64,000 bases of DNA from Bacillus tianshenii. GTDB lineage: Bacteria > Bacillota > Bacilli > Bacillales > Bacillaceae_N. The stretch lies in NCBI GenBank assembly GCA_020524525.2, contig CP129018.1, positions 124,001-188,000 on the forward strand, in the 5' to 3' direction. Made by a program: the position numbers and the translations under genes. Under the pieces are notes generated by a model. That model was not told where the DNA came from and made no database searches. It was given only the letters and a program-made list of their open reading frames with translations. Positions 17,332-26,264 of this stretch are shown here, piece by piece (position 1 is the first letter of the stretch; every line of letters begins with the position of its first letter).

Positions 17332-18567
17332 TTAAACTGTTGTTTCTTGTGGAGCTTCTAGTGAACCGGCAGGGCCAAAGAATTCGAAGTGAATGTTTTC
17401 TTCTTTCATGCCTAATTCTTTAAGTGCGCTGTTTACAGCTCGCATAAATGGGACAGGTCCACAGAAATAAACTTCTGCATCTTTAGATGGAATAAGCTTT
17501 TCTAACCATTCACGGTCCACATACCCTTCTTTTTGGAAGGTGCAAGCTTCTTTATCAGCTTCTGTAGGCTGCTCGTAACATACATAAGAGTGAACATTTT
17601 CATTTTTACTTGCAAGCTCTGCTACTTCATCTTTAAGTGCATGCATGTTGCCATTAATCGCCGCATGGATGAATGTTACGTTGCGCTCAGGCTGAAGTGC
17701 TGTCACAGATTTTAACATGCTTACAAGTGGTGTTTGACCAACACCGCCGCTGATGAAGACAACAGGAGTATCTTTGTTTGTATCAAGTGTAAATTCGCCA
17801 GCAGGTGCTGTAATTTCAATGACACTACCTTCATTCAGTTCATTGTGAAGGAAATTCGATACAATTCCATCAGGTGCTTCATTATTTGTTTCACGCTTCA
17901 CACTAATACGGTAGTAGGAGCCATTTACAGCATCTGATAGGCTGTATTGACGCATATGAGTATATTCTTCACCAGGAATTGTGATTTTTACGCTTATATA
18001 TTGTCCTGCTTCAAATGGTGCGATTGCTTGTCCATCTTCAGGCTTAAGATAGAACGATGTAATGACATCACTTTCTTTTACCTTTTTATCAACGATAAAG
18101 TTACGGAAACCGTTCCAACCACCTTCAACATTCTTCACTTCTTCATACATTCCAGCTTCAACTGAGATGAATGCATCTGCAATCACGCCGTATGCTTCTC
18201 CCCATGCTTCAATAATATCGTCAGTGGCAGCATCTTGAAGCACTTCCTTAATCGCTAGTAAAAGGTATTTTCCTACAATTGGATAGTGTTCTGGTTTGAT
18301 TTCTAAGCTACGGTGTTTGTGAGCAATTTGCTTCACAACAGGAAGAATTGCTTCAAGGTTGTCGATGTGTTGTGCAGCTGCATAGACAGAAGCCGCTAAT
18401 GCACGAGGTTGTTTCCCTTGTTTTTGATTTGTTTGGTTAAAAATATTTAGAAGTTCAGGATGGTCCTTGAACATCATTTGATAGAAACAAGAAGTAATAT
18501 CTTCACCATGCTTTTCAAGCACAGGTACAGTTGACTTTACGATATCGATTGTTTTTTGGCTTAGCAT
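17332..18567 (-). CDS. hmp: flavohaemoglobin (nitric oxide dioxygenase)
   Basis: 411 residues in three parts: a globin domain (1-~140; proximal His in IAHKHRSLEI near residue 85, distal pocket near FYQMMF), an FAD-binding domain (~150-260; MRQYSLS) and an NAD(P)H-binding domain (VFISGGVGQTPLVSML, VYFCGPVPFM). It oxidises nitric oxide to nitrate using O2 and NAD(P)H in the cytoplasm. The length matches Bacillus Hmp. It is transcribed leftwards, away from the TetR operon; a GTGA-N6-TCAC palindrome upstream (18645-18662) suggests control by an Fnr/Crp-type regulator. Confidence 0.95.
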   Translation of the reverse strand: MLSQKTIDIVKSTVPVLEKHGEDITSCFYQMMFKDHPELLNIFNQTNQKQGKQPRALAASVYAAAQHIDNLEAILPVVKQIAHKHRSLEIKPEHYPIVGKYLLLAIKEVLQDAATDDIIEAWGEAYGVIADAFISVEAGMYEEVKNVEGGWNGFRNFIVDKKVKESDVITSFYLKPEDGQAIAPFEAGQYISVKITIPGEEYTHMRQYSLSDAVNGSYYRISVKRETNNEAPDGIVSNFLHNELNEGSVIEITAPAGEFTLDTNKDTPVVFISGGVGQTPLVSMLKSVTALQPERNVTFIHAAINGNMHALKDEVAELASKNENVHSYVCYEQPTEADKEACTFQKEGYVDREWLEKLIPSKDAEVYFCGPVPFMRAVNSALKELGMKEENIHFEFFGPAGSLEAPQETTV

Positions 18568-18644
18568 TTGCAGCGCCCCTTTTGTTTAGTAGTATAAATG
18601 TTTTTTCTCATGTTTCTTATTCTAGTTGTTTGTATAAGAGCGTG

Positions 18645-18662
18645 AAGTGATCCAGATCACTT
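18645..18662. promoter_or_regulatory. Fnr/Crp-family type palindrome upstream of hmp
   Basis: AAGTGATCCAGATCACTT is an almost perfect palindrome of the GTGA-N6-TCAC form bound by Fnr/Crp proteins, ~78 bases before the hmp start codon. Confidence 0.55.
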
Positions 18663-18701
18663 AAGAAAAATTTATTGAAAAAAATTCTCTGTTATGATAA
18701 A

Positions 18702-18743
18702 GTCAATTTTAGAAATTGACCAAAAAACGAAATTGGTCAATTT
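18702..18743. promoter_or_regulatory. probable TetR autoregulatory operator
   Basis: Three alternating half-sites: GTCAATTT (18702), AAATTGACCAA (18713) and TTGGTCAATTT (18733). The last two form an 11-base inverted repeat with a nine-base spacer, the first two an 8-base inverted repeat with a three-base spacer. They lie just before the TetR start codon. Confidence 0.65.
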
Positions 18744-18758
18744 GAAGGTGGTGCAAGA

Positions 18759-19355
18759 GTGTCAAAAGATAAGCGAGAGAAAGTAATTGAAGCGGCTAAG
18801 AAATCATTTTCGATGTTTGGATATAAAGCGACAACGATTGAACAGATCGCAAAGATTGCAGGAGTAGGTAAAGGCACAATTTACACGTACTTTTCTAATA
18901 AGGAAGAACTCTTGCAAGAGATACTTGATAATTTAATGGAAGAAATGCGGGAATCAGCAAGTAAAGCAATTGACCCTGAACGAGATTTTGGGAAGAACCT
19001 ACATCATGCGATTTACAGCATTTTAATCTATCGGAAAGAACATGGCTTATTATTAAAGCTTGCGGAAGAAGTGAAAGAGATTGGCACACAGGCCGCAGTA
19101 GATGCATTGCAGGCAATTGAAGATAGCATTATTACATTTATTAAATCGCAGCTCAATCAAGCTATTGAAAAAGGAAAAATTAGAGATTGTAATTCAGAAT
19201 TAACGGCTTTTGCGATGATCAAAATGTATGTTGCTCTTGTATTAGATTGGGAGAAAAAACATGAGCCACTTTCTAATGAGCAGGTTCTTGATTTTTTTGA
19301 ACGTTATTTAATGATGGGATTAGAGAATGAACATAGCGGAGGGAATGACAAGTGA
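18759..19355 (+). CDS. TetR/AcrR-family transcriptional repressor
   Basis: 198 residues from a GTG start. The N-terminal helix-turn-helix (residues ~8-55; ATTIEQIAKIAGVGKGTIYTYF) is a clear TetR domain; the helical C-terminal ligand domain is not assignable. It overlaps the next gene by four bases (GTGA), so it is translationally coupled to the HlyD and permease genes and almost certainly regulates them. The inverted repeats directly upstream are the likely operator. The inducing ligand is unknown; membrane-active compounds or drugs are usual for this arrangement. Confidence 0.9.
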   Translation: MSKDKREKVIEAAKKSFSMFGYKATTIEQIAKIAGVGKGTIYTYFSNKEELLQEILDNLMEEMRESASKAIDPERDFGKNLHHAIYSILIYRKEHGLLLKLAEEVKEIGTQAAVDALQAIEDSIITFIKSQLNQAIEKGKIRDCNSELTAFAMIKMYVALVLDWEKKHEPLSNEQVLDFFERYLMMGLENEHSGGNDK

Positions 19356-20635
19356 AATATTTAAGGTGGATTGTATTTACAGCGATGGCTGTATTGATTG
19401 GAGTCGGCACGACATTTTTGACAAGCAATCGTGTCCAAAGCAGCAATGGAGCAGCTCATTCAAAGCCAACAGCCTATTTAGAAGCTGATTCGGTGGATGC
19501 TAGCTTTAAGATTGGTGGAAGAATTACTGGAATTTTAGTAGAGGAAGGACAGCATGTTAAGAAGGGTGAAGTGATTGCCCGCCTTGAGAGTAAGGAGCTT
19601 GAGAGTAAGGTAGCTCAAGCACAAGCAGCTGTAGCCTTAGCTGGGGGCAAAGTTTCTGAAGCACAAGCAGCGAAACAAGCAGCTCAAGCACAGCAAGCAA
19701 AAGGAAAAAGTGCAGTTCATGTGACTGCTTCTACAACTGACAAACAAGTTCAACAGGCGGAAGCAGCCCTTAAGGCAGCAAAAGCAAAAGTTCAAGCACT
19801 GAAAAATGGTGCTCGTCCTGAAGAAAAGAACCAATTAACAAGTAAACAACAAGCAACAGAAGAAGCTTTTAAAGTGGCGGAGAAGAACTATCAACGGATG
19901 CAAGAATTGTATGAGGAAGGCGCAATTGCTGAGGTGAAAGTTGACGAAGCAAAAGTGCAGTATGAGAAAGCCAAAGCTGAATACGAAGCAGCAACTGAGC
20001 AGCAAACGATGGCACAAAGCGGTCGAAAAGAAGAAATTGCCGCAGCCGAGGCACAGGTCGAACAGGCACAAGCAGCCCTAGCTCTTGCAAAGGCAGGTAA
20101 AGGTCAGGTTGATATTCAGCAAAAAGATGTTCAAGCAGCAGGAGCACAGGTTCAGCAAGCATCAGGTGCAATTGAATCAGCTCAAGCTAATAAACAAAAA
20201 GCCCAAGCAGCATTAGAAGAAGCACAAACATACTTATCTTACACAGAGTTAAAAGCACCAGCCGATGGTGTCATCGTCTCGCAGTCAGCAGAGCTTGGTG
20301 AATTAGTCAATACAGGTTATCCTGTATTTACGGTTGAAACAACTGAAACACGTTGGGCAAAATTTTATTTCCCTGAAAACGAAGTAGCTGATTTAAGTGT
20401 CGGGGACAAAGTGAAAGTTCGTATTCCAGCATTAAATGAAGAGGCAGTGGGAACAATTAAGGTCATTTCACCTGCAGCAGATTTTGCTGTAAAGAAAGCT
20501 TCTCAAAGTGCTGGGGAACTTGATGTTCGTTCATTTGCCGTAAAGGTTAAATTCGGAAAACTTCCAGATAAAACAGCAACAGGCATGACAGTTGAGTTTG
20601 CTAGTGTTCAAAGTGGTGAAACGAATGGAGATTAA
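19352..20635 (+). CDS. HlyD-family membrane fusion / efflux adaptor protein
   Basis: 427 residues. One N-terminal membrane helix (~5-25), a biotinyl-lipoyl-like half (SFKIGGRITGILVEEGQHV), a very long Ala/Gln/Lys-rich coiled coil (~75-285), the second lipoyl half (YTELKAPADGVIVSQSAELG) and a beta-barrel domain at the end. Adaptors of this class bridge a membrane transporter to the cell exterior; in Gram-positives they help ABC exporters. It starts inside the TetR stop codon and overlaps the permease by 11 bases, so all three genes are one unit. Confidence 0.88.
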   Translation: MKYLRWIVFTAMAVLIGVGTTFLTSNRVQSSNGAAHSKPTAYLEADSVDASFKIGGRITGILVEEGQHVKKGEVIARLESKELESKVAQAQAAVALAGGKVSEAQAAKQAAQAQQAKGKSAVHVTASTTDKQVQQAEAALKAAKAKVQALKNGARPEEKNQLTSKQQATEEAFKVAEKNYQRMQELYEEGAIAEVKVDEAKVQYEKAKAEYEAATEQQTMAQSGRKEEIAAAEAQVEQAQAALALAKAGKGQVDIQQKDVQAAGAQVQQASGAIESAQANKQKAQAALEEAQTYLSYTELKAPADGVIVSQSAELGELVNTGYPVFTVETTETRWAKFYFPENEVADLSVGDKVKVRIPALNEEAVGTIKVISPAADFAVKKASQSAGELDVRSFAVKVKFGKLPDKTATGMTVEFASVQSGETNGD

Positions 20636-21818
20636 GGTAGGAAACATTATTACAGAAGAATGGCAAAATATATTAAAGGATCGGCGTTTGTTCGCCGTTC
20701 TTTTAATTGTACCAATTATTTATACAGCAATGTTTGGATATCTGTATTCCAGCAATCGTGTCCAAGATTTATCGACACTTATCGTTGATCATGATAAAAG
20801 TCAAATGAGTCGCGAGATTATTCAAGCTTTTGATGAAACAAGTACATTACAAGTTACTGGACACTATGACTCAGAAGCAGATGTGAAGAAAATGTTAGCA
20901 ACTAGTCAAGCACGAGTGGCCATTATTATTCCTAATCATTTTTCAGAAAGGATCAAAGACGGGGATACAGAACCTATTCTTACATTAATAGATGGAAGTA
21001 ATATGTTAATTTCTAATGCGGCTACACGGGCAGCCAATGAAGTGGTAGCGACTGTTAGTGCAGGCATCGGAACAGAGAAAATACAAAAGCAAGGCTCACG
21101 GCTTGAGGAAGCAATGGGAACCTTTCAGTCCGTTCCATTTCGTTCACGAATTCTTTACAATCCGACCTTTAACTATAGTGAGTTCTTAGTGTATGGATTA
21201 ATTGGTGCAGTATTGCAGCAGGTTTTATTGCTGGGGATTGCATTAACAGTAACCCGTGATAAGGAAAGTGGAATGTGGCAACGGTTTGCTGCATGGCGGG
21301 AAGTACCTTGGAGAATTGCCTATGCGAAGACCGCGCCATATTTCTTAATTGGCTTATTTAACACACTATCCACGTTGTTAGTAGCTGTGTATGGTTTTCA
21401 CCTTCCATTAAATAGTGTGCTTTGGCCAGTATTCCTTATCTCTATTTCCTTTACGTTTGCCTTACTTGGTATTGGATATTTTGCAAGCTTGCTTTCTGCC
21501 AACCAGGTTGGGGCTACGCAAGTTACGATGCTTATTGCCGTTCCATCGTTCTTGCTTTCAGGCTTCACATGGCCTTTCGAAGCGATGCCGCAAGCATTAA
21601 ATGTGTTAGGTCACCTCCTGCCGTTAACATATTTTCTAGATGGTGTACGGCATTTATTTGTAAAAGGAAATGACCTGTCTGTTGTTTTAAATGATGTGAT
21701 TGTTCTTGGTTTAATGGGATTGGTTACATTTTTCATTGCATTTCTTATTTCAAGTACACAGCGTTTTTGGCATGGCAAAAAGGATGTTCAAACACAAGAC
21801 AATCAACTATCGGTATAA
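20625..21818 (+). CDS. ABC-2 type transporter permease
   Basis: 397 residues with the ABC-2 layout: a first membrane helix at ~20-40 (LFAVLLIVPIIYTAMFGYLY), a ~150-residue extracellular domain, and five C-terminal helices including PSFLLSGFTWPFEAMP. The start is ATG 20625 inside the HlyD gene; two in-frame GTG codons just upstream are alternatives. It resembles YbhS/YbhR-type exporters, which need a separate ATPase, but none is in the operon or elsewhere in this window except EcsA. The substrate is unknown; drug or lipid-like compounds are usual. Confidence 0.85.
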   Translation: MEIKVGNIITEEWQNILKDRRLFAVLLIVPIIYTAMFGYLYSSNRVQDLSTLIVDHDKSQMSREIIQAFDETSTLQVTGHYDSEADVKKMLATSQARVAIIIPNHFSERIKDGDTEPILTLIDGSNMLISNAATRAANEVVATVSAGIGTEKIQKQGSRLEEAMGTFQSVPFRSRILYNPTFNYSEFLVYGLIGAVLQQVLLLGIALTVTRDKESGMWQRFAAWREVPWRIAYAKTAPYFLIGLFNTLSTLLVAVYGFHLPLNSVLWPVFLISISFTFALLGIGYFASLLSANQVGATQVTMLIAVPSFLLSGFTWPFEAMPQALNVLGHLLPLTYFLDGVRHLFVKGNDLSVVLNDVIVLGLMGLVTFFIAFLISSTQRFWHGKKDVQTQDNQLSV

Positions 21819-21820
21819 AG

Positions 21821-21853
21821 AAACGCACCGCTTTATTTGAGTGGTGCGTTTTT
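21821..21853. terminator. bidirectional terminator after efflux operon
   Basis: AAACGCACC / GGTGCGTTT stem followed by T residues; it also covers the end of the convergent reductase gene. Confidence 0.85.
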
Positions 21854-22472
21854 AATATGCAATGCCGACACGAGAATTGAGGTAGTCTTTGTTAAATAAT
21901 TCATAGTAAGAAAACTCAGCAACATCAGGAACATGAATCTTCTTTCCATCAAGTGGAAGGAGGTTTTTTTCTGCTCTACATGAGCCAATTCTTTTACCAT
22001 CTGGAAGGTAAGTAGGGCAGACGATTGTCCAGTCTAAGTCTGATTCCTTTAGGAGTTCATATCCTTTGCGGTGATCTTCCGCTGCTCGAGTACTTTTACG
22101 TTTCGATTCCTTCGTTTCGTAGCGATACTTTCCTTCTTCAAAGCGGCTATTCAAAATTCCGGCGGTACCGATTGTAACAACTCGCTTTATCCCTTCTTTT
22201 TTCATTGCTTCAATAATCAAAGGCATGCTTGCTGAAATCGTATGGTCACCGTCTGTATTGAGTGCGCTGACTACTGCTTCACATCCTGTTATTGCCTGCT
22301 GGAGATCTTCCGCATTCAATACGTTCCCTTCAACAATCTTCATTTGTTTATGTGTCTCGGTTATTTTTTCAGGAGACCTAACGAGAGTGTGGACACTGTG
22401 GTTATTTTTGAGAAATAAGTCAAGAATAACCGAGCCTGTTCTTCCAGTTGCACCTAACAATAGTACTTTCAT
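21852..22472 (-). CDS. NAD(P)-binding SDR-like protein (NmrA / YwnB type)
   Basis: 206 residues with the Rossmann motif VLLLGATGRTGSVILDLF at the N-terminus, NVLNAEDLQQAITGCEAVVSAL and TIGTAGILN. This is the atypical short-chain dehydrogenase class (PF13460) that includes NADPH-binding flavin reductase-like and NmrA-like proteins. The catalytic Tyr-x-x-x-Lys of classical SDRs is not evident, so it may sense redox cofactors or reduce quinones/flavins. A strong AAGGAGAG site precedes the ATG. It is monocistronic, with no functional hint from neighbours. Confidence 0.75.
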   Translation of the reverse strand: MKVLLLGATGRTGSVILDLFLKNNHSVHTLVRSPEKITETHKQMKIVEGNVLNAEDLQQAITGCEAVVSALNTDGDHTISASMPLIIEAMKKEGIKRVVTIGTAGILNSRFEEGKYRYETKESKRKSTRAAEDHRKGYELLKESDLDWTIVCPTYLPDGKRIGSCRAEKNLLPLDGKKIHVPDVAEFSYYELFNKDYLNSRVGIAY

Positions 22473-22700
22473 TCACATCTCTCCTTTCTGCATCATATTA
22501 TAAATACTATTTATCCTTTTAGCTAGTTAGGAGAAACGATAAGTATGTAGCAGGGGTAAAATAGAAACAATGTGCCTAAAGTTATGTTTTTCTATTTCCC
22601 TTTGTATTCGGAGATTAGTAGTTTTATAATGTAATTAAGTAAAAATGTATTAATGATGTAAAAAAATAACTGTAGAAAGTGTTTTGGAGGAGGGTATGGT

Positions 22701-23231
22701 GTGTTTCAAAATACCAATTCGATGGCAATGTTTTTGACAATGCTTAGTTTCATCTTTGGGGGAATTGGCTTTATTCTAGGTGTTGTCTTTATGATGAATC
22801 GTTTTGACATTGGAATTATGATGATTCTGTTTACATTAGTTCAAAGTGTCATTCTTTATTCTCTTGGTCGCCTTACATTAATGATTGGTCAGCTTAAAGT
22901 ATTATCTCGACCAGAGCCTACATACAAGAAGGAAGAAGCGATAGAAGAAGAGGGAAAAGAACAAGAGGAAGAGCCAAAAGAAGAACATGTAACGAAGGAA
23001 TGGGTACTTACTGAAGAAGAACGACAAAATATCATTGCATTCTATAATGAAAATGATCAACGAATTGAAGAGATTATGGTCACGCCATTTTTTAAATATT
23101 GCGTCGTAAAGGCTGAAGATTTCATCGATGTGATTGAACTTGTCAATGGTCAGCCTGTTACTTTAACAAAAACCCAAGTTGAAGAAATGCATGGCCTGCG
23201 AAAATGGATAGAAGAGAATATTTTTAATTAG
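22701..23231 (+). CDS. hypothetical two-TM membrane protein with acidic linker
   Basis: 176 residues from a GTG start after GGAGGAGGG. Two membrane helices (~8-30 and ~34-56) are followed by a Glu/Lys-rich low-complexity linker (~75-100) and a helical cytoplasmic C-terminal domain (~100-176; [20 protein letters not shown]). I do not recognise the family. It stands alone between a reductase gene on the other strand and fumarase, with its own terminator, so neighbours give no functional hint. Confidence 0.7.
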   Translation: MFQNTNSMAMFLTMLSFIFGGIGFILGVVFMMNRFDIGIMMILFTLVQSVILYSLGRLTLMIGQLKVLSRPEPTYKKEEAIEEEGKEQEEEPKEEHVTKEWVLTEEERQNIIAFYNENDQRIEEIMVTPFFKYCVVKAEDFIDVIELVNGQPVTLTKTQVEEMHGLRKWIEENIFN

Positions 23232-23236
23232 GAAAA

Positions 23237-23280
23237 GGAACCGTTCAACAGTGGAAAAGCTGTTTGTACGGTTCTTTTTT
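23237..23280 (+). terminator. terminator between 22701 gene and fumarase
   Basis: GGAACCGTTCAACAG / CTGTTTGTACGGTTC imperfect stem followed by TTTTTT. Confidence 0.8.
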
Positions 23281-23349
23281 AATGTTTATTTTTTGGGTGT
23301 TTCGGAAAAGACATATGTAGGAGTATGTGCGAATGAAGGAGGATGGATG

Positions 23350-24738
23350 ATGGATTATCGGGTTGAGAAAGATACGATTGGTGAAATTAAAGTTCCTGCA
23401 GATAAATTATGGGGAGCGCAGACACAAAGAAGTAGTGAAAACTTTAACATCGGGCAAGAGACAATGCCATTAGAAGTTATTCGAGCAATGGCAGTGTTAA
23501 AGAAAAGTGCTGCGCTTGCTAATGAGCAGCTTGATAAGATTGAAAAAGAAAAAGCAGACGCTATTGTGGCTGCAGCTGATGAGGTTATTGAAGGGAAATG
23601 GGATGACCATTTTCCACTTCGTGTGTGGCAAACAGGTAGCGGGACACAAACAAATATGAACGTGAATGAAGTGATTGCCCGCAGAGGGAATCAAATTCTT
23701 GAGGAAAAAGGAAGTAAAACACGTCTACATCCGAATGATGATATCAATCGTTCGCAAAGTTCAAACGATACCTTTCCTACAGCAATGCATATTGCTGGCG
23801 TAATGGCTGTAGAGAATCATCTGTTGCCTACTATTACGAAGCTACGCCAGACTATTGACAAGAAAAGCGATGAATATAGCGATATCATTAAGACTGGCCG
23901 TACACACCTTCAAGATGCAACACCACTTACACTTGGACAAGAAATGAGTGGTTGGTCGCGTATGCTTGAAAAAAGTGAAACAATGATTAAAAACAGCTTG
24001 GAAATGATGCGTGAACTTGCAATTGGAGGAACTGCAGTTGGCACTGGATTGAATGCTCATCCTCAATTTGGAGCAATTACTGCGCGTGAAATTAGTAAGT
24101 TTACGAAAACAAATTTTATTTCTGCACCAAATAAATTTCATGCATTGACAAGTCATGATGAAATTGTTCATGTTCATGGTGCACTTAAGGCGCTGGCAGC
24201 AGACTTTATGAAAATTGCTAATGATGTTCGCTGGCTTGCAAGTGGACCGAGGTGTGGGATTGGAGAAATCAACATTCCAGCTAATGAGCCAGGGAGCTCA
24301 ATTATGCCAGGGAAGGTGAATCCTACACAAAGTGAAGCTGCTACGATGGTAGCAACCCAAGTAATGGGGAATGATGCTGCAATCGGTATTGGAGCAAGTC
24401 AAGGGAATTTTGAATTAAACGTCTTTAAACCAGTAATTATTTACAACTTCCTGCAATCTGTGCGTCTCTTAACCGATTCAATTGTTTCTTTCCATGACCG
24501 TTGTGTAATTGGAATTGAGCCAAATCAAGAAAAGATTGACCAATACTTACGGGATTCTTTAATGCTTGTCACTGCACTGAACCCACATATTGGCTATGAA
24601 AAAGCAGCGGAGATTGCAAAGCTTGCACACAAAGAAAATTTAACCTTAAAAGAAGCAACATTGAAAACGGGTTATTTAACAGAAGAGCAGTTTGAAGAAA
24701 TAGTTGACCCATCAAAAATGGTTGGACCAAAAGAATAA
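23350..24738 (+). CDS. fumC: class II fumarate hydratase
   Basis: 462 residues, the same length as B. subtilis CitG. The signature [16 protein letters not shown] (superfamily loop with the catalytic Ser), [17 protein letters not shown] and [13 protein letters not shown] are all present. It interconverts fumarate and malate in the TCA cycle; this class is iron-independent and homotetrameric. I use ATG 23350, seven bases after AAGGAGG; ATG 23347 is also in frame. The gene is monocistronic, with terminators on both sides. Confidence 0.97.
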   Translation: MDYRVEKDTIGEIKVPADKLWGAQTQRSSENFNIGQETMPLEVIRAMAVLKKSAALANEQLDKIEKEKADAIVAAADEVIEGKWDDHFPLRVWQTGSGTQTNMNVNEVIARRGNQILEEKGSKTRLHPNDDINRSQSSNDTFPTAMHIAGVMAVENHLLPTITKLRQTIDKKSDEYSDIIKTGRTHLQDATPLTLGQEMSGWSRMLEKSETMIKNSLEMMRELAIGGTAVGTGLNAHPQFGAITAREISKFTKTNFISAPNKFHALTSHDEIVHVHGALKALAADFMKIANDVRWLASGPRCGIGEINIPANEPGSSIMPGKVNPTQSEAATMVATQVMGNDAAIGIGASQGNFELNVFKPVIIYNFLQSVRLLTDSIVSFHDRCVIGIEPNQEKIDQYLRDSLMLVTALNPHIGYEKAAEIAKLAHKENLTLKEATLKTGYLTEEQFEEIVDPSKMVGPKE

Positions 24739-24750
24739 TAAAAGCTTTTG

Positions 24751-24780
24751 AAAACCCCAAGCAGAATGCTTGGGGTTTTG
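24751..24780. terminator. terminator after fumC
   Basis: Perfect AAAACCCCAAGCA / TGCTTGGGGTTTT stem with a GAA loop, usable in both directions. Confidence 0.92.
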
Positions 24781-24796
24781 TATCCATGATATTTAA

Positions 24797-25012
24797 TTAT
24801 TGTTGTTGGTAACCGTTCATTTGTTGCTCAGCCATTTGAACAAGGCGCTTTGTAATTTCTCCTCCAACTGAACCGTTAGCACGAGAAGTTGCATCAGGAC
24901 CAAGTTGTACGCCAAATTCTTGAGCGATTTCATATTTCATTTGGTCAATCGCTTGTTGTACACCAGGTACTACTAATTCGTTAGTGTTGTTGCGGTTTGA
25001 TTGATTTTGCAT
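24797..25012 (-). CDS. alpha/beta-type small acid-soluble spore protein
   Basis: 71 residues with both family signatures: [10 protein letters not shown], containing the Glu-Ile site cut by the GPR germination protease, and [18 protein letters not shown]. These proteins coat and protect DNA in the dormant spore and supply amino acids during germination. The Gln/Asn-rich N-terminus ([18 protein letters not shown]) is typical. An AGGAGTG site precedes the ATG. It shows that the host forms endospores. Expression is expected in the forespore under sigma-G; I could not identify a convincing promoter. Confidence 0.95.
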   Translation of the reverse strand: MQNQSNRNNTNELVVPGVQQAIDQMKYEIAQEFGVQLGPDATSRANGSVGGEITKRLVQMAEQQMNGYQQQ

Positions 25013-25258
25013 ATCTTTCCACTCCTTTGTTGAAGGTTTTTTAATTTGGTTGGGTCAACTGGAATTGCACCAGTGAAGCGGAAGCTCCGCTTGCCTTCTT
25101 GGCTTTGCCCCAATGGAATGTTGCTGTGTCATTAACTATCATGCCTCTATTTTATAAAGTTATGTTGTTAATTTATGGGTATAATGATTGGTGTTTGTAT
25201 AGCTTAAGATTGGTTACGGAAAAATGAAAAGAAGACAACATAAAAGGAGTGTAAAACA

Positions 25259-25507
25259 GTGTCTTTATGCCCGATCTGTAACCAACTTCGAGAAATGCAC
25301 TTTCATTGTTCGTCCTGTAAGCAAGAAATGCAGGATCGTGGAAGAGTCATGGATTTATTTGATGATTATAGTGCCTATTTGCCAATTGATATGATGAAAA
25401 TGGTTGATGGTATTCCTAATGATCTTAGTGAAGAAAAATGCCCTCACCTTTTTTATTGTGAGCCGTGCAACAATCAAAAGGTGATGCTTATTAGAGAAGA
25501 AAAATAA
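25259..25507 (+). CDS. small Cys-rich, probably zinc-binding protein of unknown function
   Basis: 82 residues from GTG 25259, seven bases after AAAGGAGTG. Two N-terminal Cys pairs (CPICNQL, HCSSCKQ) and a C-terminal set (EKCPHLFYCEPCNNQ) form zinc-ribbon-like clusters around a middle segment that is probably helical (LPIDMMKMVDGI). I do not recognise the family. It is flanked by the divergent spore protein gene and the repressor gene, and there is no operon partner. Confidence 0.65.
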   Translation: MSLCPICNQLREMHFHCSSCKQEMQDRGRVMDLFDDYSAYLPIDMMKMVDGIPNDLSEEKCPHLFYCEPCNNQKVMLIREEK

Positions 25508-25827
25508 TTGACGTTCTTATAATTACATGCTAATATCCATAATACCAAGTAAAATAGTAAGAAAAGATGGATTTATAACCCTGAGTTATTTTTGAAAGCC
25601 CTCAGGAGGAAAGAATGAAGCAATTTTCAGGGAAGTTTATTACTATAAACGGATTGTACAAAAAAACATAGGAATTTTGTTTTAAATATTTGTTGAAATG
25701 CGTTATAATGAAAGTACGTACACGGGTATATGGAATGCCCGTTGTATGGGATGTGTCGATATCCAAGCTTTCACATAGATGAAATATAGGTTACGCTTAA
25801 TAAAAGAGTTAGAAAGGGTGTATCGAA
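25508..25827. other. intergenic region before the CstR-like gene
   Basis: 320 bases without a gene. It holds a weak hairpin (CCTGAG/CTCAGG, 25581-25605), a TATAAT box at 25704-25709 that fits a sigma-A -10 element, a GTACGTAC palindrome at 25714-25721 and the inverted repeat listed separately at 25722-25742. Nothing else is recognised. Confidence 0.5.
25722..25742. promoter_or_regulatory. candidate operator of the CstR-like repressor
   Basis: ACGGGTAT-N5-ATGCCCGT, an inverted repeat with 7 of 8 arm positions matching, located about 13 bases downstream of a TATAAT box and before the repressor gene. GGGTAT/ATACCC arms recall CsoR/CstR operators and the site at 55603-55620. Confidence 0.5.
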
Positions 25828-26088
25828 ATGGAATATCCTCAAGATATGAAGAATCGTCTTAAGCGAATAGAAGGACAAGTTCGTGGTGTGCTGCGAATGA
25901 TGGAAGAAGATAAAGATTGTAAAGACGTTATTACTCAACTTTCAGCAGCGCGGTCAGCGATTGACAGGGCAATTGGTTACATTGTGGCGAAAAACCTTGA
26001 ATCCTGTATCCGCACTCAAGCTGATAAAGGTGAAAGCGCTGAAGATGTAATTAATGAAGCAGTACAAATGATTGTAAAGAGTCGCTAA
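25828..26088 (+). CDS. CsoR-family repressor, CstR-like persulfide sensor type
   Basis: 86 residues, an all-helical DUF156 protein (MKNRLKRIEGQVRGVLRMME at the start). It has Cys31 and Cys60, but position 56, where copper-sensing CsoR proteins have the metal His, is Asn. A Cys pair without the His is the pattern of CstR and YrkD, which sense sulfane sulfur through di- or trisulfide formation. It would repress sulfur-detoxification genes; the rhodanese and persulfide dioxygenase genes at 55685-57210 are candidate targets. No transporter or metallochaperone gene is next to it, which argues against a copper role. Confidence 0.8.
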   Translation: MEYPQDMKNRLKRIEGQVRGVLRMMEEDKDCKDVITQLSAARSAIDRAIGYIVAKNLESCIRTQADKGESAEDVINEAVQMIVKSR

Positions 26089-26093
26089 ATGAA

Positions 26094-26119
26094 ATGGCTT
26101 CGCTATAGAGCGAAGCCAT
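26094..26119. repeat. left copy of 26-bp hairpin direct repeat (IS target duplication)
   Basis: Palindromic ATGGCTTCGCT-ATAG-AGCGAAGCCAT just after the CstR-like gene. The identical sequence, in the same orientation by its ATAG loop, recurs at 27684-27709 on the other side of the IS element. Confidence 0.85.
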
Positions 26120-26223
26120 CAGCTTGTAGAGAAACCCTGTGTTTTTCTACAAGCTTTTTTCATGACTTTTTAAAATAGGATGATTTTTACTCTATAGAAG
26201 TGAGGATTTGAAAGAAAAATACT

Positions 26224-26264
26224 CCCCTTCACCTATCCATTCTGTCTGGATAGGTGAAGGGCAA
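26224..26264 (-). terminator. hairpin at the end of the transposase gene
   Basis: CTTCACCTATCC / GGATAGGTGAAG with a nine-base loop, then ATTTTTC on the minus strand; it contains the transposase stop codon. Confidence 0.7.

Noticed and set aside
25828-26088. Copper-sensing CsoR
   Set aside because: The metal-binding His is replaced by Asn, and no copper transporter or chaperone gene is adjacent; the Cys pair fits CstR-like proteins better.
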